From NCBI RefSeq assembly GCF_018986915.1, contig NZ_CP076723.1, positions 3,133,501 to 3,197,500 of the forward strand: 64,000 nucleotides of DNA, in the 5' to 3' direction. The stretch comes from Geomonas oryzisoli. GTDB lineage: Bacteria > Desulfobacterota > Desulfuromonadia > Geobacterales > Geobacteraceae. Below, piece by piece: positions 20,946-28,689 of the stretch (position 1 is the first letter of the stretch; each line of letters begins with the position of its first letter). The notes beneath the pieces are model-generated. The model made no database searches, was not told the origin of the DNA, and worked only from the letters and a program-made list of their open reading frames with translations. A program made the position numbers and the translations under genes.

Positions 20946-21070
20946 GCAGTTACGCAAAGAACGCAAAGTATCCGCAAAGTGTGCAAAGGGAAAAGACGTT
21001 TGGGTAACTTCAAAGAAGACTTTCTCCGCGTCCTTCGCGACTGCTCCGCGTACTTCGCGTAACCGCTTTT
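20946..21070. repeat. Interspersed inverted repeat, family B
   Basis: The left end reads GCAGTTACGCAAAGAACGC and the right end is an inverted match (TACTTCGCGTAACCGC). Related elements occur at 25995-26140 and 40138-40262. No ORF of its own is present. Confidence 0.7.
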
Positions 21071-21103
21071 TCGTGAAAGAATAAGCGGCGCTCAATGTCC
21101 ACG

Positions 21104-21133
21104 TTTCTATCACGCCGCGCTCGCCACTGTCAA
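21104..21133 (-). promoter_or_regulatory. Candidate promoter of xseA
   Basis: TTGACA (21128-21133) and TAGAAA (21104-21109) are spaced by 18 bp, with a TG one base before the -10 (extended -10). The long leader would cross the family B repeat. Confidence 0.4.
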
Positions 21134-21175
21134 ACGGGTTGACCGTCCGGGCGTGTCGATGTTAGTATGCGCGCC

Positions 21176-22540
21176 ATGAAAAATTACCCTTATGTAATAA
21201 CTGTTTCCTCGGAAAAGGGGGGCGTCGGCAAGACGACTCTGGCCACTAACCTCGCCATCTTCCTGAAGGGTCTGGACGAAAATCTGCCCGTGTCGATCTT
21301 CTCCTTCGATAACCACTTCACCATCGACAAGATGTTCTCGATCAAGGGGCAGAAACTGAACGGCACCGTGGCCGACCTCCTGCTGGAAACCCGCGGGCGC
21401 GACCTGCTGCACACCGGGCAGTACGGAGTCAACTACATCCCCTCCTCCACCACCCTTCCCGAGCTGCGCGGCTCGCTCAAGGGACCGATGGTTTTAGCGC
21501 GACTCCTGGCGATGTCCGAGATTCCGGGCATCCTGATCGTCGACACCCGTCCGGACCTCGACGTGATGACCCAGAACGCGCTCTACGCCGCGGACCGGGT
21601 GCTGGTCCCGATCAAGGACATGGCCAGCATGGACAACTGCCGCAACATCTTCGAGCTGTTCGACAAACGGGGACTGGACAGAAAAAGCCTGTCGCTCATC
21701 CCCTGCCTCATCGACGAGAGGATCAAGTTCGAAGGGATGTTCAAGGACCAGAAGACGCTCCTGAAGGCTTTCGCCATCAACCGCGGCTTCCGCTGCTCCG
21801 ACATATTCATCTCCAAGAGCCCCAAGGTCGAGAGTCTCAACACCAACCCCGAAGGGAAGATCTACCCGATCCTCACCCACGGGCGCGGCACCGACGTCTA
21901 CGGCCAGTTCGCGGCGCTGGGGCAGACCTGCCTCAACGAGTTCTACGAGACCGAAGAGCCGCGCGCCATGCTCTATGACAAGTGGCAGCACGAGGAGAAC
22001 AAGAGAAAGAAAGAGGAATACTTCGGCAGGCTGTCCGGGCTGAAGAGCCAGTGCCTGGTGTGCGGGAAAGAGCTGAGCCAGGAATCGCAGGTTTCCTACT
22101 ACTGCGAGAGCTCCGACGGCGCCGCCAGCGGCTACATGGAAGCCGATTGCTTCACCGGGTTCCTGGTTTCGACCATCTTCAAGATCGAGCGCCAGTTGCC
22201 GCCGGACGATCCGACCAGGCAGATGATCCACCAGACCGCGCTGGAATCGGTGTTCGTGCTGAACCCGGGCATCGGCGACGAGGCGGGGAGCATCGACTTC
22301 CACCGTTTTGACCTGAGCGGGAGCGAATTGCTGAAGAAGAAGTACCCGCTGGCCCGCGCCCCCGAGCGTGACGGCTTCTCCGGGATCATGACCGAGACCC
22401 TGGCCGGCTACGAAGGCGAATTGCGCGACGCCTTCTTGATGGTTCACCCCGTGAATGGCGACAACCCCGCGTCGATCCTGGTGGACGACAAGTACCGCGA
22501 AGTGTCGAAGCTCAAGAAAAGGATCGCGGCACAGCTTTAG
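21176..22540 (+). CDS. Orphan ParA/MinD-like ATPase with Cys-containing C-terminal region
   Basis: The N-terminal half (about 1-250) is a ParA/MinD-type P-loop ATPase: the deviant Walker A EKGGVGKTTLA is near residue 13 and ILIVDTRPDLD is the Walker B region. The C-terminal ~170 residues are not a familiar domain. They contain CLVCGKE and two further cysteines, which could bind metal. No ParB, parS or chemotaxis/cellulose partner lies nearby, so the cargo is unknown. The start was put at 21176 (MKNYPYV); an in-frame ATG at 21167 is possible. Neither has a clear ribosome site. Confidence 0.7.
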   Translation: MKNYPYVITVSSEKGGVGKTTLATNLAIFLKGLDENLPVSIFSFDNHFTIDKMFSIKGQKLNGTVADLLLETRGRDLLHTGQYGVNYIPSSTTLPELRGSLKGPMVLARLLAMSEIPGILIVDTRPDLDVMTQNALYAADRVLVPIKDMASMDNCRNIFELFDKRGLDRKSLSLIPCLIDERIKFEGMFKDQKTLLKAFAINRGFRCSDIFISKSPKVESLNTNPEGKIYPILTHGRGTDVYGQFAALGQTCLNEFYETEEPRAMLYDKWQHEENKRKKEEYFGRLSGLKSQCLVCGKELSQESQVSYYCESSDGAASGYMEADCFTGFLVSTIFKIERQLPPDDPTRQMIHQTALESVFVLNPGIGDEAGSIDFHRFDLSGSELLKKKYPLARAPERDGFSGIMTETLAGYEGELRDAFLMVHPVNGDNPASILVDDKYREVSKLKKRIAAQL

Positions 22541-22772
22541 AGAGGCAGAAACGGTTCAACGTTCAACGTTCGACAGAGGTCTTCCAGGTCTGCAGCTTTC
22601 TCGCTACGGCGCGTCCATAGAGAGGCAGAAACGGTTCAAGGTTCAACGTTCAACGTTCGACAGAGGTCTTCCAGCTCTTCAGCTTTCTCGCTACGGCGCG
22701 TTCAGTGGCCGTAGCAAGAGGATGACCGAAGCCAAAGCACTAACTCGAACATTGAACGTTGAACGTTGAACG
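22541..22772. repeat. Heptamer-flanked repeat element with an 80-bp tandem duplication
   Basis: Two direct copies start at 22541 and 22621 with AGAGGCAGAAACGGTTCAA. They carry three (22554-22574) and four (22634-22661) GTTCAAC-type heptamers. The right arm holds three complementary heptamers (22751-22771). The element resembles 10509-10665. Confidence 0.8.
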
Positions 22773-22776
22773 GCTT

Positions 22777-23730
22777 CTAGTTGGTCAGTTCCGACGCATG
22801 CACAAAGGTGATGCCGCTTTTGGCCAGTTCGGGCATATAGAGCTTCAGGGCTCGCATGGTTGCAGGGTGCGGATGACAGATTGCTATCGCCGCACCCTTT
22901 TTTCTTGCTATGGCGGCGGCCTGCGCCAACTGCTTGCCGATCGCACTCTCGTCCTGCACGTTGTCCAAAAACACCTGGCGCGCCGCACACTTCATCCCCA
23001 GCGCCTTCGCCTCGCGATACCCCACCGAGGTCGGCGAGGTCTTGCTGTCCACGAAGAAAAGTCCCTTCTCCTTCAATATCTGCAGCACGACCTTCATCTT
23101 TGCCGCGTCCTGGGTAAAGCGCGACCCCATGTGGTTGTTGGCGCCCACGACATGGGGCACGGTGGCGAAATAGCTCTTGATCCGCCCCGCGATCTCCGCA
23201 TCGTCCATGGCGACCAGCACCCCTATCGACTCCATCTTCTGTTTGGGATACCCCTCCGGCTCCATCGGCATGTGCACCATCACCTCGGCCCCTGCGGCGT
23301 GGGCGCCTTCGGCCACCTGCTTGGCGTGCGCGAGGCTCGGGATGACCGAGTAGGTGAGCGGCTGCCCAATCGACTGCAGCGTCTTCAACTCCTGCATGCT
23401 GGTTCCCATGTCGTCGATGATGATGGCGAGACGGCCGGGACCGGTGGCCTTAGGCAGAGCTGCCGGATGCGGCTTGGCTACCGGAGCCTGGGCGGTCGAA
23501 ACCTGCTGCTGCACGGGGGCCGGCCTCTCGGGCATCGGCTGGTGCTTGGTCGCGCCTGCTGTCGCCTTCGGCGCAGGTTGAGAAGGGGGAGCCGGCTTCT
23601 TGAAATGCTCCAGGAGGAAGAAAGCGGCAGCTATCAGTACCGCGACTATCAGAAGTGCCATGAGCGGCTTGCGTCCACCGCCGCCGGGAGCAGGCTTGCG
23701 CCTGTTTACCGCCTTGCCTTTTCTTGTCAA
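22777..23730 (-). CDS. Divergent polysaccharide deacetylase, YibQ family
   Basis: The protein has a short basic N-terminus, one membrane anchor (about 25-43) and a Pro/Ala-rich linker (about 50-100). A divergent NodB-like deacetylase domain (about 105-315) follows, with RLAIIIDDMGTSMQEL, EVMVHMPMEP and IAICHPHPATMRAL. Family members act in the periplasm on unknown glycans. TTG at 23730 was chosen because GGAGG lies five bases upstream; an ATG at 23760 would add ten residues without a good site. The stop lies five bases from the neighbouring repeat element. Confidence 0.82.
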   Translation of the reverse strand: MTRKGKAVNRRKPAPGGGGRKPLMALLIVAVLIAAAFFLLEHFKKPAPPSQPAPKATAGATKHQPMPERPAPVQQQVSTAQAPVAKPHPAALPKATGPGRLAIIIDDMGTSMQELKTLQSIGQPLTYSVIPSLAHAKQVAEGAHAAGAEVMVHMPMEPEGYPKQKMESIGVLVAMDDAEIAGRIKSYFATVPHVVGANNHMGSRFTQDAAKMKVVLQILKEKGLFFVDSKTSPTSVGYREAKALGMKCAARQVFLDNVQDESAIGKQLAQAAAIARKKGAAIAICHPHPATMRALKLYMPELAKSGITFVHASELTN

Positions 23731-23881
23731 AACTACCTCCACCGGGACGTCGCCTGGCATTGCCGCGACCGCCCCAAGACATCAGTGCCGGCTCTTTCAG
23801 GGCTCCGGCACGTTTTAATGTGAGATAGCATGATGCACTGCGACATTGCAAATACTTTGCAAAAGGAGAGAAGCAGAGAAA

Positions 23882-23911
23882 GGGGACTGGCTCCGCCAGG
23901 TGCCTGTCCCC
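23882..23911. repeat. REP-like palindrome, family A
   Basis: A 30-bp imperfect palindrome from GGGGACTGGCTCCGCC to TGCCTGTCCCC. About 30 bp of flank (23924-23953) also resembles 31639-31668. Confidence 0.8.
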
Positions 23912-23953
23912 CTTGTGTTTGGGGAGAAGGTGACTGAGTTGAAAGGAGCGTTC

Positions 23954-24446
<493 letters not shown>

Positions 24447-24480
24447 GGCGACCTTCCAGCAGCGAGTTGGACACTGATGC

Positions 24481-24509
24481 ACTATAGCGAAGCGGGGATT
24501 TTCTGTCAA
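24481..24509 (-). promoter_or_regulatory. Promoter of the DUF4160/DUF2442 pair
   Basis: TTGACA (24504-24509) and TATAGT (24481-24486) are spaced by exactly 17 bp. Confidence 0.75.
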
Positions 24510-24583
24510 ATTTTCAAGGGGTTCGTCTCTTCTCGCTACGGTGGGCACCGAAAGCTGCTCTTCCAGCATCAACATTAAAGAGA

Positions 24584-24612
24584 TTGATTAAGCCATACGG
24601 AGGATGTATAAA
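24584..24612 (+). promoter_or_regulatory. Promoter of the bacteriohemerythrin gene
   Basis: TTGATT (24584-24589) and TATAAA (24607-24612) are spaced by 17 bp. AGGAGG at 24629-24634 precedes the ATG at 24641. Confidence 0.6.
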
Positions 24613-24640
24613 AAGTTCCAACTGTCTCAGGAGGATGAAC

Positions 24641-25060
24641 ATGCTGGTCCAGTGGAGAGACGATCTCAGCATCGGGATGCTGGAGATCGACGTTCAGCAC
24701 AAGCTTCTTTTCGATAAGTTCAACGCCTTCGTCAACGCCTACCAGTCCAACCAGGATACGGACGAGATAATGCGCATGTTCTGGTTTCTGGAAGCCTACG
24801 CGGTCACGCACTTCAAGGAAGAGGAGAAGCTGATGCAGCAGGTCCGCTATCCCGACTATGAGAAACATCGGGAAAAGCACCTTGCCTTCATCGACCAGAT
24901 AAACCAACTGAAAGAGCGCCTGAAAGCGGAGGGACTCTCCCAGGGTGTGGTCAACAACATGACCAGCTTCATCACCAGTTGGCTCATCGAACACATCTCC
25001 ACCATGGACCGCGCCATCGGCCGCTTCGTCAACAACTCCGCAGCCCCCCCCCTGCCCTGA
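24641..25060 (+). CDS. Bacteriohemerythrin
   Basis: A 139-residue four-helix oxygen-binding protein. The di-iron ligands are visible in DVQHK, the AVTHFKEEE helix, YEKHREKHLAF and WLIEHISTMD. Family members carry or sense oxygen and some bind NO. The ATG at 24641 has AGGAGG six bases upstream; earlier in-frame starts fall inside the promoter. Next on this strand is the di-iron repair protein gene, so the two may serve one stress response. Confidence 0.9.
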   Translation: MLVQWRDDLSIGMLEIDVQHKLLFDKFNAFVNAYQSNQDTDEIMRMFWFLEAYAVTHFKEEEKLMQQVRYPDYEKHREKHLAFIDQINQLKERLKAEGLSQGVVNNMTSFITSWLIEHISTMDRAIGRFVNNSAAPPLP

Positions 25061-25134
25061 CCGTCGCCGCGTCCGCACCGACACCGGTGCCCCCGGCGAC
25101 CGGAAACTTTCCGTCCCCCAATAACTCACACTTT

Positions 25135-25148
25135 TTGATCTGGATCAT
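25135..25148 (+). promoter_or_regulatory. FNR/CRP-type box upstream of scdA
   Basis: TTGATCTGGATCAT matches the FNR consensus TTGAT-N4-ATCAA at nine of ten defined positions. It lies about 110 bp before the scdA start. No clear -10 was found at the class II distance. Confidence 0.6.
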
Positions 25149-25257
25149 GCTCTAAACCGCCAATGGTGTTACCATGGGTTCAAAGGGGGCAGCACAAACG
25201 CCCCGCAACGCCTGAACCGGCCGCTCTGCCGTCAAGAGCCGCCAAGGGAGCGACACC

Positions 25258-25989
25258 ATGGAAAAAACAAATCCGGATCCTGCTGAAACAAACAACTTGG
25301 AAACCGTAGGTTCGGTGGTCGCCAGGGATTTTCGCACCGCCGAAGTCTTTGAAAAATACGGCGTCGACTTCTGCTGCGGCGGCAACATGCCGCTGGCGCA
25401 GGCTTGCCGCGAAAAAGGGATCGATCTCGCGGTACTGCTGCGCGACCTCGAAGCGGTAGCGGCCCGCCCGCTGGAGCGCAGCCAGAACTACGACGCCTGG
25501 GAACTTCCCTTCCTGGCCGACTACATCGTCAACGCGCACCACAGCTACCTGAAGGAAAACATCCCGACCATCGCGGCGTATGCCAACAAGATCGTGCAGG
25601 TGCACGGTCCCAACCACCCCGAGGTAGTGCAGATCGCCCAGATCTTCGAAAGGGTGGCGGCCGACTTGATGCAGCACCTGGAAAACGAGGAAGGGCAGCT
25701 CTTCCCCGCCATCAGGAAGCTCACCGAACTGGAGAAGGAAGGTGGCGCACGGAACCCCGAAGAGATCAGGAAGCTGAAGGCAGTCCTCTCGGAACTGGGT
25801 CACGAGCATGACGAGGTGGGAGCCGCGGTGCACGAGATCCGCCGGCTTTCCAAGAACTACGCCGTGCCCGCCGACGCCTGCAACACCTTTATGGTCACCT
25901 ATCAGAAACTGAAAGAGTTCGAGGACGATCTGCACAAACACGTCCACCTGGAGAACAACATCCTGTTCCCGAAGGCCGGGAAGCTGTAA
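25258..25989 (+). CDS. scdA: Iron-sulfur cluster repair di-iron protein (ScdA/RIC/YtfE)
   Basis: RIC proteins repair Fe-S clusters damaged by nitric oxide or peroxide. The 243 residues have an N-terminal DUF542 segment with EKYGVDFCCGGNMPLAQAC. A hemerythrin-like di-iron domain (about 80-240) follows, with ligand histidines in NAHHSYLKE, LMQHLENEE, LGHEHDEV and HKHVHLENN. It is downstream of an FNR-type box and upstream of norCB, which supports a role in nitrosative stress. Confidence 0.93.
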   Translation: MEKTNPDPAETNNLETVGSVVARDFRTAEVFEKYGVDFCCGGNMPLAQACREKGIDLAVLLRDLEAVAARPLERSQNYDAWELPFLADYIVNAHHSYLKENIPTIAAYANKIVQVHGPNHPEVVQIAQIFERVAADLMQHLENEEGQLFPAIRKLTELEKEGGARNPEEIRKLKAVLSELGHEHDEVGAAVHEIRRLSKNYAVPADACNTFMVTYQKLKEFEDDLHKHVHLENNILFPKAGKL

Positions 25990-25994
25990 CGTTA

Positions 25995-26140
25995 AAGCAG
26001 TTACGCAAAGGACGCCAAGTAGGCGCGAAGCACACGAGGGAAGCGAAAAGATTTTGTTGTTAAACCTAAAGTCTCTCTTTCCGTTCTTTGCGGATACTCA
26101 GCGTTCTTTGCGATACCGCTTTGAAAGGCAGTTACGCAAA
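25995..26140. repeat. Interspersed inverted repeat, family B
   Basis: The left end GCAGTTACGCAAAGGACGCC and inverted right part (TTCTTTGCGATACCGCTTT) resemble 20946-21070. A second GCAGTTACGCAAA unit follows at about 26128. Confidence 0.7.
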
Positions 26141-26174
26141 ACAAGATGGGATAGCTAACACAAGGAGTCCACGA

Positions 26175-26264
26175 ATGACCGTCATAGTAGCAATGTTCGC
26201 CTTTTCCTGGTTGGCCCTGGCGGCCGTCTCGCTCTGCCCCCTGAGGCAGCGCAAAGATGATTAA
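26175..26264 (+). CDS. Small predicted membrane peptide upstream of norC
   Basis: A 29-residue ORF, MTVIVAMFAFSWLALAAVSL followed by CPLRQRKDD, with an AAGGAG ribosome site nine bases upstream. It has one hydrophobic segment and a charged C-terminus, as in small subunits of membrane complexes. It lies between scdA and norC and is followed by a hairpin. It could be a NorCB accessory peptide or a chance ORF; the ribosome site and composition favour a real gene moderately. Confidence 0.45.
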   Translation: MTVIVAMFAFSWLALAAVSLCPLRQRKDD

Positions 26265-26319
26265 CATGCCGCAGCCAGCCCCACATTAGCTTCTCCCCCC
26301 AAAAAACGCCCGTACGCGG

Positions 26320-26364
26320 AAGGCCCCGAAAACGGATCACCACAATCCTTTCGGGGCCTTATTT
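26320..26364 (+). terminator. Putative terminator after the small membrane peptide
   Basis: Perfect 12-bp stem (26320-26331 with 26349-26360) and a 17-nt loop, followed by ATTTAT only. The weak U tract lowers certainty. Confidence 0.5.
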
Positions 26365-26375
26365 ATGCCGCCGTG

Positions 26376-26403
26376 TTGACAACCACCCTCCTCACGGTAT
26401 CCT
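26376..26403 (+). promoter_or_regulatory. Candidate promoter of norCB
   Basis: TTGACA (26376-26381) and TATCCT (26398-26403) are spaced by 16 bp. No FNR-type box was recognised here. Confidence 0.45.
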
Positions 26404-26466
26404 TCCTGCTGTCAATCATTAGAGCAATCCAAGAATTCTCATCAACCACGGCAAAAGGAGGGCGGT

Positions 26467-27183
26467 ATGACCGGAAAAACAGCCCGGCTGATCTTCTGGG
26501 TGGGAACCCTCACCTCGGCAGCGATTTTCCTCTGGCAAACCTACGACTTCCACATGCAGACCCCCAAGTTCACCCACACCGACAAGCTCACCGAACAAGT
26601 AGTGGCCGGCAAGAAGGTCTGGCACAAGTACAACTGCAACGACTGCCATACCATCCTCGGCTTCGGCGGCTACTACGCGCCCGACATGACCAAGGCCTTC
26701 TACCGGCTCGGGGAGAACAACATCGCCTCCATCGTGCAGCACCCGGACGTGATGTACAAAAACTCCTTCCGAAAGATGCCTCAATTGGGCGTCAGCGAGA
26801 CCGAGACGAGGCAGCTGGTCAGCTTCCTGCGTTGGGTGGGCGATATCGAGAACCGGCACTGGCCGCCTCAGGACGAGAAGTTCGTGGAGGCGTACAAGCT
26901 GCGCGAGTCCCAGCCCCAGAAGCTGGACAAGGTGCACCTGGTGCTGCAGGCGTGCGGCGGCTGCCACACCTTCGAAAACCAGGGACGCAACGTGGGCGGC
27001 GACCTGACCACCATCGCCAACCGGATCACCTACGATCGCCAGACGCTGATCAACTACATGATCAACCCGCAGTCGGTGCGGCCGGGAGTCGCCATGCCGC
27101 CGCAGGACGTGAGCCCGCAGACGGCGGCCATCATCGCGGACTTCATCCTGAGCCTTAAGTCCACCAAGGAGGTGAGCAAATGA
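26467..27183 (+). CDS. norC: Nitric oxide reductase cytochrome c subunit, diheme form
   Basis: NorC passes electrons from the periplasmic side to NorB for reduction of NO to N2O. The 238 residues have an N-terminal membrane anchor (about 8-24) and a typical NorC heme site CNDCH at 57-61 with HTILGFGGYYAPD. A second heme motif CGGCH lies at 163-167. The family normally has about 150 residues and one heme, so this is a NorC carrying an extra cytochrome c domain. An AGGAGGG ribosome site precedes the ATG. The stop overlaps the norB start. Confidence 0.88.
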   Translation: MTGKTARLIFWVGTLTSAAIFLWQTYDFHMQTPKFTHTDKLTEQVVAGKKVWHKYNCNDCHTILGFGGYYAPDMTKAFYRLGENNIASIVQHPDVMYKNSFRKMPQLGVSETETRQLVSFLRWVGDIENRHWPPQDEKFVEAYKLRESQPQKLDKVHLVLQACGGCHTFENQGRNVGGDLTTIANRITYDRQTLINYMINPQSVRPGVAMPPQDVSPQTAAIIADFILSLKSTKEVSK

Positions 27184-28550
27184 TGCTGATCGAATACCAA
27201 AGCCAGCGGGTGTCGCTGTGGTACTTTCGTCTCGCCCTGGTGCTTTTCATACTGCAGGTGATCATGGGGCTGTGGCTCTCCATCAACTACGCCTTCACGC
27301 TGCCCCAGGAACTGGTCAACGTCTTCCCCTTCTCCACCGCCCGCGAGATCCACACCAACGTGCTGGTGGCCTGGATGCTGTTGGGATTCATGGGAGGGAC
27401 CTACTATATCCTCCCCCCCGAGTGCGGCCGTGAGCTCTACAGCCCCAAGATCGCCTACGCCCAGCTCATCATCTTCGTCGCCGCCGCCGTCACCGCGGTG
27501 GTCGGCTTCCTGTTCGGCTGGACCCGGGGCAAACCGCTTTTGGAGATCCCCTTCCCCCTGAACGCACTGATCGTGGTCGCCGCGCTCCTCTTCATCGCCA
27601 ACGTCGCCATGACCATCATCGAGTCCAAGGAGAAGTCGGCCCTGCAGTGGATGCTGCTGGGCGGCGTCACCTTCCTGGCGGTCATGTACCTCTTCGGCAT
27701 GCCCTTCTACAAGAACCTGAACACGGATTATTACTACTGGTGGTGGGTGATCCATCTCTGGGTGGAAGGGGCCTGGGAGGTGGTGACCGCGTCCATCGTC
27801 GCCTACATCATCATGAGGGTTACCGGGGTGGACCGTAAGGTGGTGGAGAAGTGGCTCTACGTTGAGACGGGTCTTTTCCTTTTCACCGGCATCGTCGGCA
27901 CCGGCCATCACTACTACTGGATCGGCGCGCCCGACTACTGGATCTGGTGGGGCGGCATCTTCAGCGCCCTGGAACCGCTCCCCATCGTGCTCATGGTGGT
28001 GGACACCTGGATGCACGTGCGCGAACGCAAAAACCCCATCGTCAATCCGCTCACCTGGTACTACATCATCGGTCTCGCCATCTACCACCTGGTCGGCGCC
28101 GGTCTTTGGGGCTTCATGCACACGCTGCCGCCGATCAACTACTACACCCACGGCAGCCAGGTCACCGTCTCGCACGGCCATCTCGCCTTCTTCGGCGCCT
28201 ATGCCCTGTTGAACCTGACCATCTTCTACTTCGCCATGCCGCGCCTGAAGGGGATCAACAAGTACCAGGACCGGCTGGGCAAATGGGGCTTCTGGATCAC
28301 CACCATCGGCATGTTCATCCTGGGGCTCGTGTTCGGCATCGCCGGCATCCTGCAGACGTACCTCGAGCGTTTCCTGGACATCGGTTACAGCACCGCGCAC
28401 TTAACCATGATGTTCTGGTTCCGGGTCGCCTTCGGCGTCGGTCTCGTCTTCCTTGCCGGCGTGATCATCACCGTGTACCACCTCTTCACCATCAAGCCCT
28501 CCAGCATCCCGCCCCCCGAGCCGGTGGTGACGCCCGCCGCCAACATCTGA
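27180..28550 (+). CDS. norB: Nitric oxide reductase catalytic subunit
   Basis: NorB is the heme-copper-superfamily membrane subunit that reduces NO at a heme b3/non-heme iron centre. The 456 residues form about twelve membrane helices. Key segments are IHTNVLVAWML, the WWVIHLWVEGAWEV helix with metal ligand His and Glu, TGHHYYWIG, and HGHLAFFGAYALL. The short N-terminus and presence of norC mark the cytochrome c type rather than qNOR. The ATG overlaps the norC stop. No norD or norQ follows, so maturation genes must be elsewhere or dispensable. Confidence 0.93.
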   Translation: MMLIEYQSQRVSLWYFRLALVLFILQVIMGLWLSINYAFTLPQELVNVFPFSTAREIHTNVLVAWMLLGFMGGTYYILPPECGRELYSPKIAYAQLIIFVAAAVTAVVGFLFGWTRGKPLLEIPFPLNALIVVAALLFIANVAMTIIESKEKSALQWMLLGGVTFLAVMYLFGMPFYKNLNTDYYYWWWVIHLWVEGAWEVVTASIVAYIIMRVTGVDRKVVEKWLYVETGLFLFTGIVGTGHHYYWIGAPDYWIWWGGIFSALEPLPIVLMVVDTWMHVRERKNPIVNPLTWYYIIGLAIYHLVGAGLWGFMHTLPPINYYTHGSQVTVSHGHLAFFGAYALLNLTIFYFAMPRLKGINKYQDRLGKWGFWITTIGMFILGLVFGIAGILQTYLERFLDIGYSTAHLTMMFWFRVAFGVGLVFLAGVIITVYHLFTIKPSSIPPPEPVVTPAANI

Positions 28551-28566
28551 CCAACGGTTAAAGACG

Positions 28567-28601
28567 AAAAAAAAGGCGCCAGGTCTGCCCAGACCTGGCG
28601 C
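28567..28601 (-). terminator. Terminator of hcp
   Basis: Perfect 12-bp stem (28576-28587 with 28590-28601) followed on the minus strand by a run of eight T (28567-28574). It separates the convergent norB and hcp genes. Confidence 0.8.
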
Positions 28602-28646
28602 TAAAGGAGCTACATCTGCTCTGGTGCTGCGTGCTGCTACTGCAAA

Positions 28647-28675
28647 GGGGACCGGCACCTGCGGAGCCGGTCCCC
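28647..28675. repeat. REP-like palindrome, family A
   Basis: GGGGACCGGCACCTGCGGAG and the inverted CCGGTCCCC form a 29-bp palindrome just after the hcp stop. Confidence 0.75.
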
Positions 28676-28689
28676 CCCACTTCGGTTTA

